A DNA stretch of 64,000 nt from positions 8,916,134 through 8,980,133 of the forward strand of contig JADWOT020000003.1 in NCBI GenBank assembly GCA_036345935.2, in the 5' to 3' direction. Shown here piece after piece: positions 1 through 13,250 of this stretch (positions are counted from its first letter, which is position 1; each line of letters opens with the position of its first letter). The DNA comes from Taenia hydatigena. Its lineage: Eukaryota > Platyhelminthes > Cestoda > Cyclophyllidea > Taeniidae. Both the position numbers and the translations under genes were made by a program. The notes under the pieces were generated by a model, which saw only the letters and a list, made by a program, of their open reading frames with translations, made no database searches and was not told the DNA's origin.

Positions 1-1239
1 CAGGTCCAAATTGTCGTCCCACCTTTTGGCCTACAAATAACGCTTAAGTATTGTATCTGACTGAAAGGAAAGGGATGTAAGACAGGAAGCAGGAAAGCGA
101 TTTAGGCATGCTTGAATAGAGTGGCATGTGCTTTTTGGCCATAATTTTGCAAATCCTATTATTTCGCTTCCTGTTTATCAGCCGCCTTGTTAATGCCTAC
201 TAAATAACTCCAAACATGACTTATCGCCCAACTGCAGGCAAGCCTAATTCATTCCTGAGTAACTAAGTACAAACCGTCCATTCATCCACTCCGGACACGG
301 GCACCAAGAGCTGGACAACTGTGGCTGCAATCCACTTCGGTCTGATGTTCCACTTCTTAGTGCATTTGCTCAAGAGCTAAGTTCCATTTTGGGAGCGATG
401 AGCCTGAATCCAAATTCTATTTTCATTTCTTCCACTCAAACACATTTTGCAAAATGTTAAACAATCGAATATTTTGGTTAGCAAATTAGAAGGTTAATGT
501 CATTGGACAACGTGCTATGGTGCCCTCCACTCAGAACTTACATCACCTGCAAGACCTACGATTCTTCAAACCACAGCATCTTAAAGCAACTGCAAGTTAT
601 ATCATTCTACGGCAAAATGGTATTCCTCAATATGAATGTCAGCTTGCAAAGTATTTGCGGATTGACTTTGACCTGCTAAACCATTTTTAACGTGAGCAAT
701 AGAAAGTGAATTTAACGTATGCAATGAGGGTCAGTATTTCTAGCTACACCATCAATGGAAGCGACCGGATTCGACCTGAGCAGTCATTGGAGCGTCTGAA
801 GCAGCGCTAAAGGCAAGGCTGCTCTGTCGCTAAATGTACATTAGAATGCAATAGACCATGGAAAGTCATGATTGTCCTAAGTGATAAAAGGTAGCAGGAA
901 ATTTTCGACGCTCTATTGGCCTTATCTGCCAGTCTCATCCAAATGGGTGAAGTAAAGAGGCGTGGAGATCCCTCCTTTTATTGTGCTTCCACTCTGTGCC
1001 ATCTTGATGCAATGCGTTCCTTTGCACTCACTTAAAGATCGCAAATAGGGCGCCTTCCTCTCTCCACTCAGCAAAACCATTTCTAAATTGCATGTTTCAA
1101 TGGCAGGGACATCGGATTGTGCATTGTGTGGCATGAAGAAACAGTCACGAAAGCAGTGTTTGAAGGGTGAGGAGGCAAGGCAGAACGAAAGGAAATAACT
1201 GGAGTTGGAGCAAGGACTGTTAGGTGTTGGCATAGTTGA

Positions 1240-2220
1240 CTTCACTTTATGAACTTACATCGTCGCTGGTGCAATGTTTCCACCCGTCTCGTGATTCCTG
1301 TTGAAGTGTCCTCGATCTGAGATTATAAAGTTGGCATAAGCACATCGGGCGAGCGGTGAGAGAGAACGAGCTGGTGCAGCGTTTGTAGGTATGGGACGAA
1401 TAAGATGAGTGGAAATGGGGAGTTGCTTCTTGGGTCACAGTCAATGCGTCAGTGGCACTCCATTCTGATATACTTAATTCGAAAGACAGGATGAGTGACA
1501 GAATGTGAGTGGAGGTGGATGATATGCCTGTCATGATGTGGTGTGGTGATGAACGAAGTCAGCAGCGTATGTACGCAAGGTTGTGTTGGCTCGGCGACAA
1601 GCTCTGTAATTTGCACTGCCATCTAGGAGACATGAACAAGGTGTTATGTCCACAGTCGGTTACGCCTATAGCGCTCCTATTTCCTACGACAAAAGGGGTC
1701 ATCAAAGTCTCACAGTCACCGTGTTTAATTCCTTTTGCTCTAAGTTCGGTACCCACTTGATCATTTCTGTGGTTCCACAGTGAAAGCCTCGTTTCCGTTC
1801 TTACTAACTGATTCCAGTTGATTCGTCAGTTCAAACACAGTGCAGGTTTCGTGTCACTGCTCCTCGGCTGACGGATATAAATCGCGACTGCAATTCAAGG
1901 CTGCAATCTGTACCCGAAGTTGCGATCGCACATCCTATTTATTCGTCTTTACCGCTATCTCCTCGAAAGCTTGCGCTGACATTGTTGGGCATCACCACAG
2001 GCGCGCTGTCATTTGCTCACGTCACTAGCTGTTTAAACCTACACTAAATGTGTGGCAGCAAATGCAACTATGGACATGCGAAATGGAAGAAATCACGTTT
2101 TGGTGCGTGGTTGTCAGCCATCAACGCAATACTTGACAAATCTTCTCGGGTCTCGCTCGCCAAGACGCTGTATGATTCTGCAAAAGCTTTGAAATGGATG
2201 GTAACTCCAGAGTTTGCAGA
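1240..2220 (+). repeat. Dispersed repeat, TATA-bearing module and downstream part, copy a
   Basis: This is one copy of the most abundant repeat of the window. The consensus order is a head module with a TATA-like box (here a TATAAAG near 1323), then a middle module with the recurring phrase GTGTCACTG..TC.GCTGACG, then a tail beginning near GTGGCAGCAA.T..AACT. It matches 30050-30900 in inverse. Both strands give ORFs of 60-95 codons, but the differences between copies are mostly replacements and frameshifts, so these are not treated as genes. Confidence 0.7.
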
Positions 2221-3299
2221 TTGAAGCTAATGAGATTTGCTTGAGGCAGGAGTTTTTCAGATTAAAAATAAGCAAATGTAGGACCTCTTCATTCTCAATA
2301 GCATGTTAAACAACAAGGCAAAGTCGTCTACCTCAGTAAAGAGAAAAATTAGAAATTCTTTTACAACACGCTCACTCACAGTTTAGCTGCGTGTCATACA
2401 GCCATTTCCTTCGGTTTTTAATCCCTAAGCTGAAGTGCCAATAAGGAGGAGATTTACTCGAAGAATTGACAACACTGATGACCGTGCCATCTGACAGGAC
2501 TCAGGACGGTTCAGTAAATTGTTCTCCAGGATCATCGTTTTGCCAGTAGCTACCTTTTATCCGTGACGCAGCCATTGTAAGCAACCTACTGCCAAAGCCA
2601 AAACACTTGCACGCATGTTGCTCTTTTTCTGACAAACTAAGTTTGTAGTTCACCAAGCATTCTGCAAATTTATTCGTTTGGTCCTCAATAAACTATCAAT
2701 CTTCCCCACGGTTTTGCCGTTAATTGCACAGGAAAAAGTGGCAATTTGAGATTGTTGCTTGCGTGAGGGAACCCATTCAACCGAAAACCGTCAAATTGCA
2801 GTGCTGTGACGAGAACATCACCACGTGACAGACGTCTCCACGCATACACACACAAGGGCTACTCACTCTTCCCCTTCCAATCGCTCATCTTTTGCTATCT
2901 CTGCATTTGGGAAGACATATGTTGGCTTACAATCATGCTGATACTAAGCAAACTGACTTCGCGACAAGTTTTGTTCCTCTCCTGATGAGGTAGCCGTTTG
3001 ATTTTGTGTGTATCTCACTGCCAGCCACTACTCAATGCCTCCGAAGCGATTTTACTTATCTGAATGATTCTGCCCAAAGCCTATGCTTTAGTAGGGGCTA
3101 ACAGGGCAGGACGAAATTAGCTTCCATCATTAAGTCCATTTATTGGCTAGTAAGCTCTGGGCACTTCAATTTAACTATTTTACTTCTCCGTAAATCACTA
3201 GTTTGACCTGATGCGGATGCTCATCGTAGCGGTTTATCTACATCTTTGAGATTCTTCGCACAGGACGTCGCCCTGACAACATACATCTTCTTGTAAGTG

Positions 3300-4300
3300 C
3301 ATTGGGCTTTGGTTGGTGGAAGAGATAACAATACGCAAACTTAGACAAGTCAGAATCACCACCAATGCAAGTGGGTGAGGGTGCGTGTAGGCAGCCAAGC
3401 AGGCCATGAAACGCAGCTTATAGATGCGTTTGTGGAGAAGCTGCATGTCGGTTCAATTAGACGCCTTCTTACTATGCAATGACCTACTTCCCTACCATTT
3501 TATCTGAAATCAGTGAAAACATTTGTGTGTTTACCTAAGGATTAAGAGCTTCTCACATATTTCACCTCGAAGTGTCTATTAGATGCGAGGAATCCCGTGT
3601 CCCTTGCTTACTTAAGTGTTGCATACTTGTCGAGTGTGGGAGAAACGGTAACTTCTGAGGCGTCAGCGAGAATTGTTCAGAATTTCCTTGAGGCACGTTC
3701 AGACAAAAGCTCAAGTGCCCTGTATTCCACGCCAAGTGGAACGACACAATGAAGTGGCCAACACTGAGAAGAACTGAATAGCAGACTTCTTTTCAGGTCA
3801 GATGGCGGGTTATTTACACTCTTCAATCTTTTTGCATAGTGTTCAATTTTGCCAAAAATGCTGCACACTCTACACTATCGCCTGCTCCTGCCACGACTTG
3901 TCTAATTGGAAGCACGACCATTATCTTGCGGACGACGTTTTCGCATTCCGACTGGCACACCATCGCCAGTACAATTAGTTTTTATGGAACACGGCATGGA
4001 TAGATACCTGGAAAAGGCGAATCATCAAACATTGACCACGACGCTGAACATTTTGTCTCATACTTCAATGAACACAGAGAACAGCCTTAGACAACGCTGA
4101 TGTCCATTAATGCAGTAGAGAGACCCTCTTCGCCGTCCAACGAAGGGACTAACAGTAGTGCTTGATTCCACTCACCGATATCTCTACGTGCCTTTGCGTG
4201 ACGCATTGATGCAGAGGTTAGGACACACAAAATTAGTCCGTGCAAATTGTGGGCAAGTGGAGTAAGCAGTGCAACTCAGCTTCCCACGTTGCCGTCGACA
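3300..4300. repeat. Dispersed repeat module M, copy a
   Basis: This roughly 1-kb module recurs in inverse at about 27900-28850 as part of the right arm. It also recurs in direct orientation at 34730-35370 and, more diverged, at 16620-17450. Landmarks are GTGAGGGTGCGTGTAGGCAG near 3377, TGCATACTTGTCGAGTG near 3620 and CCCTGTATTCCACG near 3718. No reverse transcriptase or transposase motif was seen in any frame. Confidence 0.6.
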
Positions 4301-4559
4301 ACTAGTGCCTCGAAACATTGTAGGATATGTTAATCCTTCATTCATTGTGCTTTCACTATGTACCTGCTTAATGTTTTGCGTTTATTCGCACACAAATTCA
4401 GACCTTAAATGCCACATCTTCCCACGTCCATTCAGTCAGATCCAATTATATTGACACCGGGACATACAATAGTGGCATAAAAAACAAGTACTGAAGCAGT
4501 CTTGGGTGAAGAAGGCGGTAAGGTGCACCAAAGGAATCAAATAGAGTCGGAGCAAAGAC

Positions 4560-5768
4560 AGTCAGGCGTTGACGTAGCTGATTTCACTGTATGAACACAC
4601 ATTGCTACTGGAGCGATGTTTTCCCTGCTCTCGTGACTTCCGTTGAAGTATACTCGAAGCGCGACTATAAAGTGGCCCTCAGCACAACAAAGTGGCAGTG
4701 AGTGGCGACGGAGGATGAAAGTGGAGAGGCTGTTTCCGATGTGGATGGATATATTTGTACCTTCCGATGCGATTCGCTGATTGCCTCGAGGAATCGGACG
4801 AATCATTGCGATCGCAAGAATTAGTAAATCAGTTGTTCTCCATTCGGATATGCTTGACTCGAAAGACAAGGAGCTAGCCAGAATGTTGGTAAAGATGGAG
4901 GGACGACCGCAGTGGGGTGGGCAGGGAAGTGAAAGTCGTTTGCATACAAGGCTTCGTTGGTTCAGCGCACCCCAATTCCTATGTTCATTGCTAATCATGC
5001 ATTCCACATTTGCTATGCCCTCTTCCTCTTGTCACAATGTCAGCACCCACTTAGCCATTCCCATAATTTTAACTTTTATTGCCTCAGTTTGGTTTGTTTC
5101 AACCAAATCCAGTCTTTCCGTCAGCTGATTTGCAGTACAGGTTTTATGTCACTGTGCACTGCTGACGAACATCAAACGCGATTGTAATTGAAAGGGTGCT
5201 ATCAGTGCCCGATTTTGCAATCACACATCTTTATCCATCTGTCATTGTTTTTTTCACTGGCGTTGTTCAGAGTTACAATGCGCGTGATGTCATGTGCTTG
5301 CGTCATGAGGTATTCACTCCAAAAGTAAATGCGTAGTAGCAAGTCGGACTGTGAAGTTGTGGAGTGGGATGATACGAGTTCTTTATTCGCATTCAGCAAC
5401 TACGACCACTAGCTCTGCCAGCCTTCAAGCAGCATGTCGTCGTGAATTGGAACGTCTTTTACGACGCCTGCTGGAAAGGTACGTGCAATACCAAGGTCAG
5501 TAAGAATTTTGCGTTGGTTCGATAACGGACCAACTCTCCTTCCACAAATTTAGCGGCGATCCGCGGTAGTGCGTTCAATGCTTCGAATCGTTGCATTGCT
5601 CGGTCACCTTGGATTAGGCAGGTGAAGTAGATATGTTGCAAGTAACAATGGAGGTGGTGGTTGAGGCAGTCGGGCTGACACTCAGTGGTCACTAAGGTCG
5701 TTGATTGAATGACTGTGAAGCTAATTAATGGTGTTAAGTATTAAGGCATTGTGCTTAACCATTTTGCG
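4560..5768 (+). repeat. Dispersed repeat, TATA-bearing unit, copy b (near complete)
   Basis: Head, middle and tail modules are present in order. The head contains TATAAAG at 4666-4672. The closest relatives are 19560-20810 (same orientation) and 25819-27110 (inverse). An ORF of 156 codons on the minus strand (4537-5007) crosses the head. Its equivalents in other copies are frameshifted, so it is read as an ORF that is open by chance, or as the relic of an ancient coding sequence. Confidence 0.7.
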
Positions 5769-5959
5769 CATGTGCACACAGGACCTACTAACCCTACCTT
5801 CCAATCGCCCAGCTTTTAATATCGTTAGAATTAGCAAGACTCAGTGCACTTTTACAATTCAACTAATATGGAACAGAAATGAATTCTCGATATGTTTCGT
5901 TTCCACTCCTCATAGAGTGGTCGTTCAATGCTTTGTATGTGTAAGGCATCATTAAGCAA

Positions 5960-6745
5960 AACAAGTGGAGTTGGAGAGAGGACAATTAGGTGTTGACATA
6001 GCTGGCTTCGCTGCATGGACCCACATCGTGACTTCCGTTAAAGAGTACTCGGACCGGGACCAAAAATAGGAATTCGCAAAGCAGTTAGCAGTGGGATAGG
6101 GTGACAGAGCGAAGTAGGGAAGATGCATTTGATGTGGATAAAATGTGCTGGTACGCACTGATGCGATTTGTGGACCGGCTCGTAGCATCGGACAAACAGT
6201 TGTGACCACCTGAAAAGCGAAGTGAGGGATTTTCGAAATTCTTTAAAGCAAAGTCAGTGATTTTAGAAATCCTTTAGATTATCCGATTGTGTGTGATCTG
6301 ATAAGCTTGATTTAAAAAGGCAGGTCTGTGCTAGAATTGAAATGAAGGTGGATGATGTGCCGAACATGCTGCAGTGCGGGATTGGAGGAAGTCAACAACG
6401 TGTGCTTACAAGGCGGTGTTCGTTTGGCACGGCCAAAGTGCTATTTCCATCGTCGCCTACGTTGATCGTAAAGAATCAACTTTTAATTTTTATACCTTCC
6501 GTTTCTCTAACTCCAGCATTCATTGTGTTTTCGTCAGCACCACTGCGGTGGAGTTGTTCCATCCCTGCCTTTAGCCGACGAACATCAAATGAAATTGCAA
6601 ATGAGTGGGTACTGTCAGTATCCGACGTTGCAATCGCACATATTTTATTCATTTTTACTGCTGTCTATTGAATTGTCTCGTCCCGTGCCCGCTCAGACGT
6701 TGCATATTTCTACAAATTCTGAGTTGGCGAAGTGCCGCTATTAGG
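5960..6745 (+). repeat. Dispersed repeat, TATA-bearing unit, copy c (partial)
   Basis: The unit starts with the same entry sequence as the other heads (GACATAGCTGGCTTCGCTGCATGGACCCACATCG near 5994-6028) and runs through the middle module (CTGACGAACATCAAATG-like near 6577-6592). It lies directly downstream of copy b in the same orientation, so the two heads form a direct repeat about 1.4 kb apart. Confidence 0.6.
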
Positions 6746-8040
6746 GTTTGCTTAAGGCAGGTGAGTGTCCATATCACGGTGGGGCAAAAGTACAACATGT
6801 TGAAGTCCCTCACCTTGACAGAACACAAAATAACGACTCATTCCCATAAACTTGCATTCAAAGTAGCAGGCGCCTATTTGTAATGGCAATTAAATGCCTC
6901 CAAGTAAAAGTTAATACATCTTTTCGATGCCATGGCTACTCGTCTAGGTAAGATGAAAGTCTTACATTCTCAGTCGATCAGCAGAACCTTCAGTTGTGGC
7001 AGTCACCTCGTTAATCAAGAATAGAGGAGAGCAGAGGCAGTGTAGGGCGCGCAAAATAGTGCTTTACTCCCTAACTTTGTGTACAACTTAAAATTACGAA
7101 GACCCTTTGAATGTAGATCGTAGATCGCCTTCTGCGCCCTACAACTCTCATTTCCTACAAACTATTACCCAATTTCTTGAGTCTTTCTTTCGCCTTACAG
7201 CAGTCAAATTGGTGCCAACATCATCCTTTCTAACAAAATTTACAATTTGGAATTTGAAGCTGAAGCGGATCTACACCTCTTCTGAATGAGTGCATTTGTG
7301 CATCCCTTGAATCAACTGAGTGAGTGAAGTGCCATCTGATGAGAAGGAGGCAACACGCAAGTGCCACACTGGCTTGGACTGCCCCACGCCGAGGTGACAA
7401 GTCTGCATAGCAACGAGGAATGTAAATGAAGGTATAATCAAACCAGAAGTGCTTGCTGGAAAAGAAGCTCAGTTGTATGTGTAGACGTGGGAACTATTGC
7501 GACAAGTGAAATCCAACACGGCATCTGCATCACTTCATTTCAAGCTACCTACGCATCCTCCTCTGCAACTTAGAGTTTCCAAAAATTCTTGGACTGATCC
7601 CAGTTGCATCAGCACCATTGGTACAGAATTCTTATTTGATTCCAAAATGGGTTAATCTAAAAAATCCAGATTTTTCTTTAACTGAACCTGCGACCTTAAA
7701 AATTGGTTGTGGACAATGGGCATTCAGTAAAAAGGACAAACGCAATACGCAAACGCTTCACGCCACAAACTGCCCATCAATCATTTAAACTGGGATTTTA
7801 TCACCCACCTAGTTTCAACTCGACGATCTGAACCACCAAATGTCTTTCTTTGCAGTGCACACCGCTTCCATCCACCTATTGGAGGACACTCGAGCATGAC
7901 CAGTGCCACAACGAAGTAACGATTAAAACTTATCACACACTGCGATGGATATCAATTGATTCCTTTTGGAGCAGGGTGAATTTGGTCAAAGCTACGTTTC
8001 AATGTGAGGTGAGACGGCGTTGAATTCTTTCAAGATTTTA
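6746..8040. other. Gene-free stretch with weak repeat fragments
   Basis: No supported gene. The parts near 6760-6900 and 7310-7510 resemble module M pieces at 17110-17200 and 16620-16800 (for example the ACCAGAAGTG..TGCT..AA..GAAGCT phrase near 7442-7469). The rest shows nothing I can assign. Confidence 0.4.
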
Positions 8041-9110
8041 CTGACCTTCGGTATTGTAGAAACCGACGCTAAAGTGAGTCAAAAAGGCATTTGTATTCAC
8101 AACAACATGATTTTTGGAGACCGACGAGGATGGTCGGGTGTGTTGACGACCACGCACCACAAAATCAATTCCTGCCATTCCACAACTCCATAGTTGGGCT
8201 TGCTGCCACGCCTTTACTGTGAGTGTGAATACCCCGCGAAGTGGGTACATCACATCACGTCCATTATGATTTGAACAATATCAGATAAATGGAAAATGTG
8301 CGACTGCGACGTCGTGTACTGAGAGCACCCTTTCAATTGCAATAGCGCTTGATTTATGTCAAGGGACAAAGAACTGGATTTGATATTAACAAAATGAAAT
8401 GAGACTGTAAATGTGGATTCCACAGAAATGACTAAGTAAATGCTGGCGTTGTGACAGCAGGACTTATGCATGGCGCACATGGGTTCTTTTCTAGCTACAG
8501 AACAGAACAGAGGGCAAATGACGCATTAATTGTGACAAGTGCGCACAAGTTCTTCCAATTTTTCGAGGTAACCAAAGAACCGCATTGAAGCTTAAAACAC
8601 ACTCATCCAAATTAAACGCACTATCTCATTGCTAGTTATTGTGTTTGGACGTATTTTATTGCCTCACTTCGAGCAAGCTTCAACTAAATTCACGAAGGTA
8701 GGAAAATATCGCTTCAGCGAAGATGTAGGTTTATGCAGTGAAGTGGGTCACACCAACACCTGATCCAACCGTTTTCTTTGGTGCGATCTTGCCGTTTCCA
8801 CAATCTCGCAGTATTCGCTCATGCTACAATCTTCAACTGTGTGCAAAGGAACGCAACATATCAAGCTTGCACTTAGTGAAAGTACAAACATTTATCCTGA
8901 AATCGAGTGGATGTCTCCTGGTAAATTTGTTCACATTAAAGCATATGGTAACTGTTTCGTTACTATTGGCTGATGGAGGGCTGGCAGTTCCTGAGGAAAA
9001 CACGAATTCCAATTCTCAAAAAGACTTTACGAATTTCATTAACCGAATTCCTCTCTTCTTTACCAGCTTCATAAAAAGGAAGCTGAGGGAGGTGTACTGG
9101 AAGCAGAGAT
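8040..9110 (-). repeat. Dispersed repeat, TATA-bearing unit, copy d (inverted)
   Basis: Tail, middle and head modules appear in reverse order: tail near 8180-8250, middle near 8290-8470, and the head's entry sequence near 8710-8765. The lead-in module continues to about 9110. The ORFs on either strand are short and not shared in frame with other copies. Confidence 0.55.
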
Positions 9111-9394
9111 GATCCTGATTGTCGTGCCTTCTGACAAGACTCGAGACAGTTGATTGAACTTATCCAGGGGCAATTTCAACAGACAAGTGAAGAAGTGACT
9201 TTGCAATAATGTTATATCGCACCAGATGTTGAGGGAAAGTTGCAGAGCTGACTCTAGAGAACGACATTCTGTGGTGATTGATTCGTGCGTGTCCATAAAC
9301 GCTGCATGGGTAAGTCGCCATTGGCATATGGGGATTTCGGCGAGTCATGTGCTTTCCCTCTCTAGATTAATTTGGTCAACTACCAAAAGCCTTC

Positions 9395-10300
9395 TCAATT
9401 TAACGGTATAAACGTCACTTCATTAAATAAAAAGGCATTGGCATTGTCTAGAGCTGTCTTCTGTTTACTCTGCAGTGTAGGTATCTTGTCACTGTCATTT
9501 AGCTGACGCAAGTCAAACGCTGCGGTAATTGAAAGAATGCCATCAGTACCCGACGTTGCGATAGCACATCCTTCATTAATTTTGACTGACTTTCCGAGGG
9601 ACCACGCTGACATTGTTGAAACCACAAGGGACGTGATGTGATGAAATTGCGTCACGAGGTATTCACAGCAACAGCAAATGCGTGGCAGCAAGTCCAACTG
9701 TGGAGTTATGGAATGAGAGGAAGCGAGTTTTGGACTCCTTGTGCTAAGCTATACTACAAATTCTGTCGGTCTCTATGCAGCGAAAGCCAGTAGGAATTTT
9801 GTAGTGGTTCGACATCGTCTTCTCTAACATTGGCGCGCACAATTCCAAAGTCGCTTTGACAGAATTCGTCCTCTTTTGAATTAATTGCCCACAACTGATT
9901 GTCCCGGAGGCTGAAGATCTGATTTTGCTGCCAAATCTAAGTTCTATGGGCAGCCAGCTTGGAAGCGAACAGCAGTGCTCTGCTAATGGTACTAATGTGA
10001 TGGAAATTAGGTGAAGAAATTTCACTAGCACTGAGTGGCAGAGAGGAGGTGGTGCAGGTGGTCTGAAATGAAGTGATGCAGGTGCTGTGTGAGATTTGAC
10101 CTGACTCAATAGCTTTCGTGGTTATATTTGAGGTTGGATCTCATTTTCAGCATTCTCTTCTGGTTTCGTATCCCTGGTGCGCTTGATTACGCTTTCATTT
10201 GCATTCTTCGTTGGTACACTTGCCACGGAGACTCGTGATCTCGTCGTAAGGCGGTCATCATCATACCCAATTATACCTTCTCATGGATGGCGCATAAATT
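9395..10300 (+). repeat. Dispersed repeat, middle and tail modules, copy e
   Basis: The middle module starts near 9450 (GTATCTTGTCACTGTCATTTAGCTGACG at 9480-9507). The tail begins at GGCAGCAAGTCCAACTGTGG (9683-9702). The following module with GATTACGCTTTCATTTGCATTC (about 10185-10206) also follows the tail at 13300 and 19525, which supports a fixed module order. Confidence 0.6.
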
Positions 10301-10859
10301 AACAATGCGCTTTATTTCCACTTTCTCGATTGTGTAGAACGCACTGATTTGACGACCACAACACAAAAAGGCAAAAGTTGACGTTGGTAGAGTTTGAGTA
10401 ATACAAGCGATAGGACTTGGAAGACAATCAACAACCGAATGGTTTTGCACTCTGCTGCACCTCTTCTACATACGCGTCCTTGCTAACTACTTATTCGTTT
10501 CAAGCCTTTCCTCTCTGTTGGGTAAGTGGGTTGGCGGTCTTGGGTTCTTCTTAGACAAGGCCTTCGTGTAGTAAGTGAGGATTGCATCGCTGCTGCACGA
10601 GAGGGTGGGATAGGCAGTGAGATGAAACGAATATGAACCTCCAGATAGCATATTACATGGAAATCCTTGAGGCTTAGTCTCTACTTGTCATGAAGCAATA
10701 AATGTGGGAGCCATAATCTTAATTAAATGTAATACGGCGAGGGAAGGTAAGATCCTTAAAGAATTTTCGTTGCAAGGCAAGGTACTTGCATAGGATTGGC
10801 CATTTATTGACATAATATCTGTGTCATGCCTTTTCGACGGCATTGTAAGCCATAGAGCA

Positions 10860-11700
10860 TGTCACCGAGCCAACGAAGCAATGAGATCAAACGGTTTATA
10901 CATCACCCAGCACCCAACCGTATCATGATTGAGACAACGTTGGTTTTCACCGACATTCTGGCAAGTTTTTTGCTTTTTCTAATAAAGTGTATCAGAACGG
11001 AGGACAACTGCTGCATCAATTGTAACCGAAAATCAAGCCTTTAGTTCCACCTGATTTAAGCACTCACAATAGTTAATCTGATGCTTCCAGACACTCAGCG
11101 AATTGCATCAGGTGACAGACACCTATTTATTTACATCGGAAGCAGCCTCTTCACTTCACTCTCGCCTCTGCTCTCCCTGTTCGCCGCTGTGCTCGGGTCC
11201 GTTTTATGATCTCGGTGCTAGTACACTTCGGCAGAGGTGACAAGGGGGGTGGAAATATCGCTCCAGCGACAATGTGAGTTCATGCAGTGAAGTGGGCTAT
11301 GCCAGCACCTACCTGTGCTCCTTACCAACTCTACCTCTTACTTTTGGTGCTCTCTTGCCTTCTCATCCATCTACGCTGCTTCAGTGTGCATTGGTTTATG
11401 CCACGGAATGTGATTTTCGGTGTCCTTTTTAATGCATCATACAAGTGGAAATAACCTTGCTGAATGCAAATGGAAAGATGTTGCGTTTACGATCTTCAAG
11501 TGTGTGAAGGGGCTCAAAATATCAAGCTGGCGCATAATAAAGCACAATGAGATGAAGGGCCTGCAAGCTCTACAATTCTGACCATCTGCCCTGAAGTTGA
11601 ATGCCTGTTTCCTGATAAATTTGCGCACGATCAAAAGACATTTTCTCCGAAGACAAATGAGGCAAGGAAACTCTTGCTTGCTCACCGACTAAGACAAGGC
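10860..11700 (-). repeat. Dispersed repeat, TATA-bearing unit, copy f (inverted, partial)
   Basis: The head module is in inverse orientation (GCTCCAGCGACAATGTGAGTTCATGCAGTGAAGTGGG near 11260-11296). It is followed by the lead-in module that also occurs at 922-1240 (inverse) and 30877-31180. The short reading frame in the lead-in is broken here. Confidence 0.55.
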
Positions 11701-11929
11701 TGACAGTGTCTGGATAAGGCATAGGTAAAATTTCAAAACAGTTTCCAACTGCATGAATATCATTTACCTTCCTTGTCTTATACCCATTTTCGCTGGTTTA
11801 GAAGCCCTAAGCCGAAGTGTAAACACGAAACTACTTGGAGAACCGTTTAGGTCATTTAAGTAGATCACTGAAGTGCAGTTGAAGAAAGCGTTAAACAAAC
11901 ACTTGTGAACGTCTAAGGAAAAGGAAAGT

Positions 11930-13250
11930 AGAGATCTGTTTTGGATCACAATTGATGCATCAGCTACCATCCGTTCAGATATGCTTGATTCCAACACCAC
12001 AATGTGTGCCAAATTGTCAATGAAAACGAGTGTTGCCCCAATCAAGTGCGGCTCGTTGCCAAAGAAGGTCAAAATCACTCAGTGGCATGCTTTGGAATCC
12101 ACATTGCCATCTGGGAGAAACGACTAAGTTGCCATGTCTCGGTTGATTTTCCCATGGCAACTTAGATTGTAAAGAATCCCAAGTTCGCTGTGCGCAATGC
12201 CTGTTCTCCCAGTGGCAGCATACACTTGGCCACCTCTGAGAGTCCCACATTTAAAGCCTCATTTTGGCTTGTTTTAACCACTCTGGCATTGTGGTCACCT
12301 TTTTAGCAGTGCAGACTTCGTGTCACTGCTCTTCGGTTGACAGACATCAAATGCGACTGCAAACAAAAGGGTGTTGTCAGTACCAGACCTTGCAATCCCA
12401 TATCTCCTATTCATTTTTACACCTTTTGAATCCAGGAGAGATTAAGCTGACACTGTTTAAAATCTCATTGGACGTAATGTTACGTGCCCATGTCACGAGC
12501 CATTAATACTGACAGTAAATGTGTGGCAGCGAACCCAACTCGGGTGCTATGGAATGGGAGGAATCGAGTTTTCGATGCATGGTCGCTAACCTACGCTGTC
12601 ATTACCATCGGTCTCCATGCGGATTGTCATCGTGAATCCGAACGTTGCATTTTCTCACTTTAGGGTAGATTTGTGCAATTATGAAGATGAGCGGGATGTT
12701 AATAGGAGTTCAACGTCGTCTTCTTCAACATTGATAGGTACGAGCCAAAGATAGCTTTGACCGAATTCGTCTTTTGAAGGGAATCGGCTAATATCTATCA
12801 TAATGCGTGAGAGGTTTTAAATCTTTGCTCTGTTGTGGCCCAGATCACGCTCAATTGCTTTTGATGGGCAGGTTGAAGTGGTGTGCACTGCAAGTAAATA
12901 CACATTTGGTGGTTCAGACTGTCGAGCTGCAACTGGATGGATGAAGCAATAGTTGGTTTTGATGACTGATAGGGTAGTTCTTGGTATGGAGTTTTCACGC
13001 ATCGTGTTTGCTCTCTTTGGAATGCATATTGTTCACAGCTAAATATATCCAGGCTTGCAGATCCGTTTATTTAAAAGTCGGTTTCTTCCAAGGCCACTTT
13101 AGAAGGAAACGGTGACGTTGTATCAACAGTGCTGATGCAACAAAATCAGATTAAGAATTTTGGAAAAATTGGAGTGGCAGAAGAGAGACGTTTGTGATGG
13201 AAAAGGATGCCATTCAGATGCTGTGTAGGACTTGACTCGCCTCAACAATT
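11930..13250 (+). repeat. Dispersed repeat, middle and tail modules, copy g
   Basis: The block carries the phrase ATATGCTTGATTC near 11979, then the middle module (CTTCGTGTCACTGCTCTTCGGTTGACAG near 12318-12345), then the tail (GGCAGCGAACCCAACTCGGG near 12526). It contains no coding sequence that holds up across copies. Confidence 0.6.

Larger units (their letters stand above)
1..5768. repeat. Left arm of a large inverted repeat
   Basis: This block is the reverse complement of 25819-32126, read collinearly over its whole length. Anchors: bases 1-60 pair with about 32065-32126, 2900-3010 with 29100-29220, 4083-4097 with 28030-28043, and 5690-5767 with 25820-25895. Identity looks like 85-90% by eye with small indels. 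The right arm has about 540 extra bases near 27150-27690, which are missing from the left arm near 4450-4515. The left arm runs off the window start, so the full arm may be longer. Inside lie two plus-oriented copies of the dispersed repeat (about 1-2220 and 4560-5768) separated by other repeat modules at 2240-4450. No ORF here shows coding constraint. Confidence 0.85.

Noticed and set aside
922..1245. ORF of 107 codons (minus) with a counterpart at 30877-31179, possibly a conserved repeat-encoded protein
   Set aside because: The two versions lie in the arms of the inverted repeat and differ mostly by amino-acid replacements. A third copy (11285-11460) is broken. This is the pattern of neutral decay.
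4537..5007. 156-codon minus-strand ORF crossing the TATA-bearing module
   Set aside because: Equivalent stretches in other copies of the repeat are frameshifted, and no domain is recognised.
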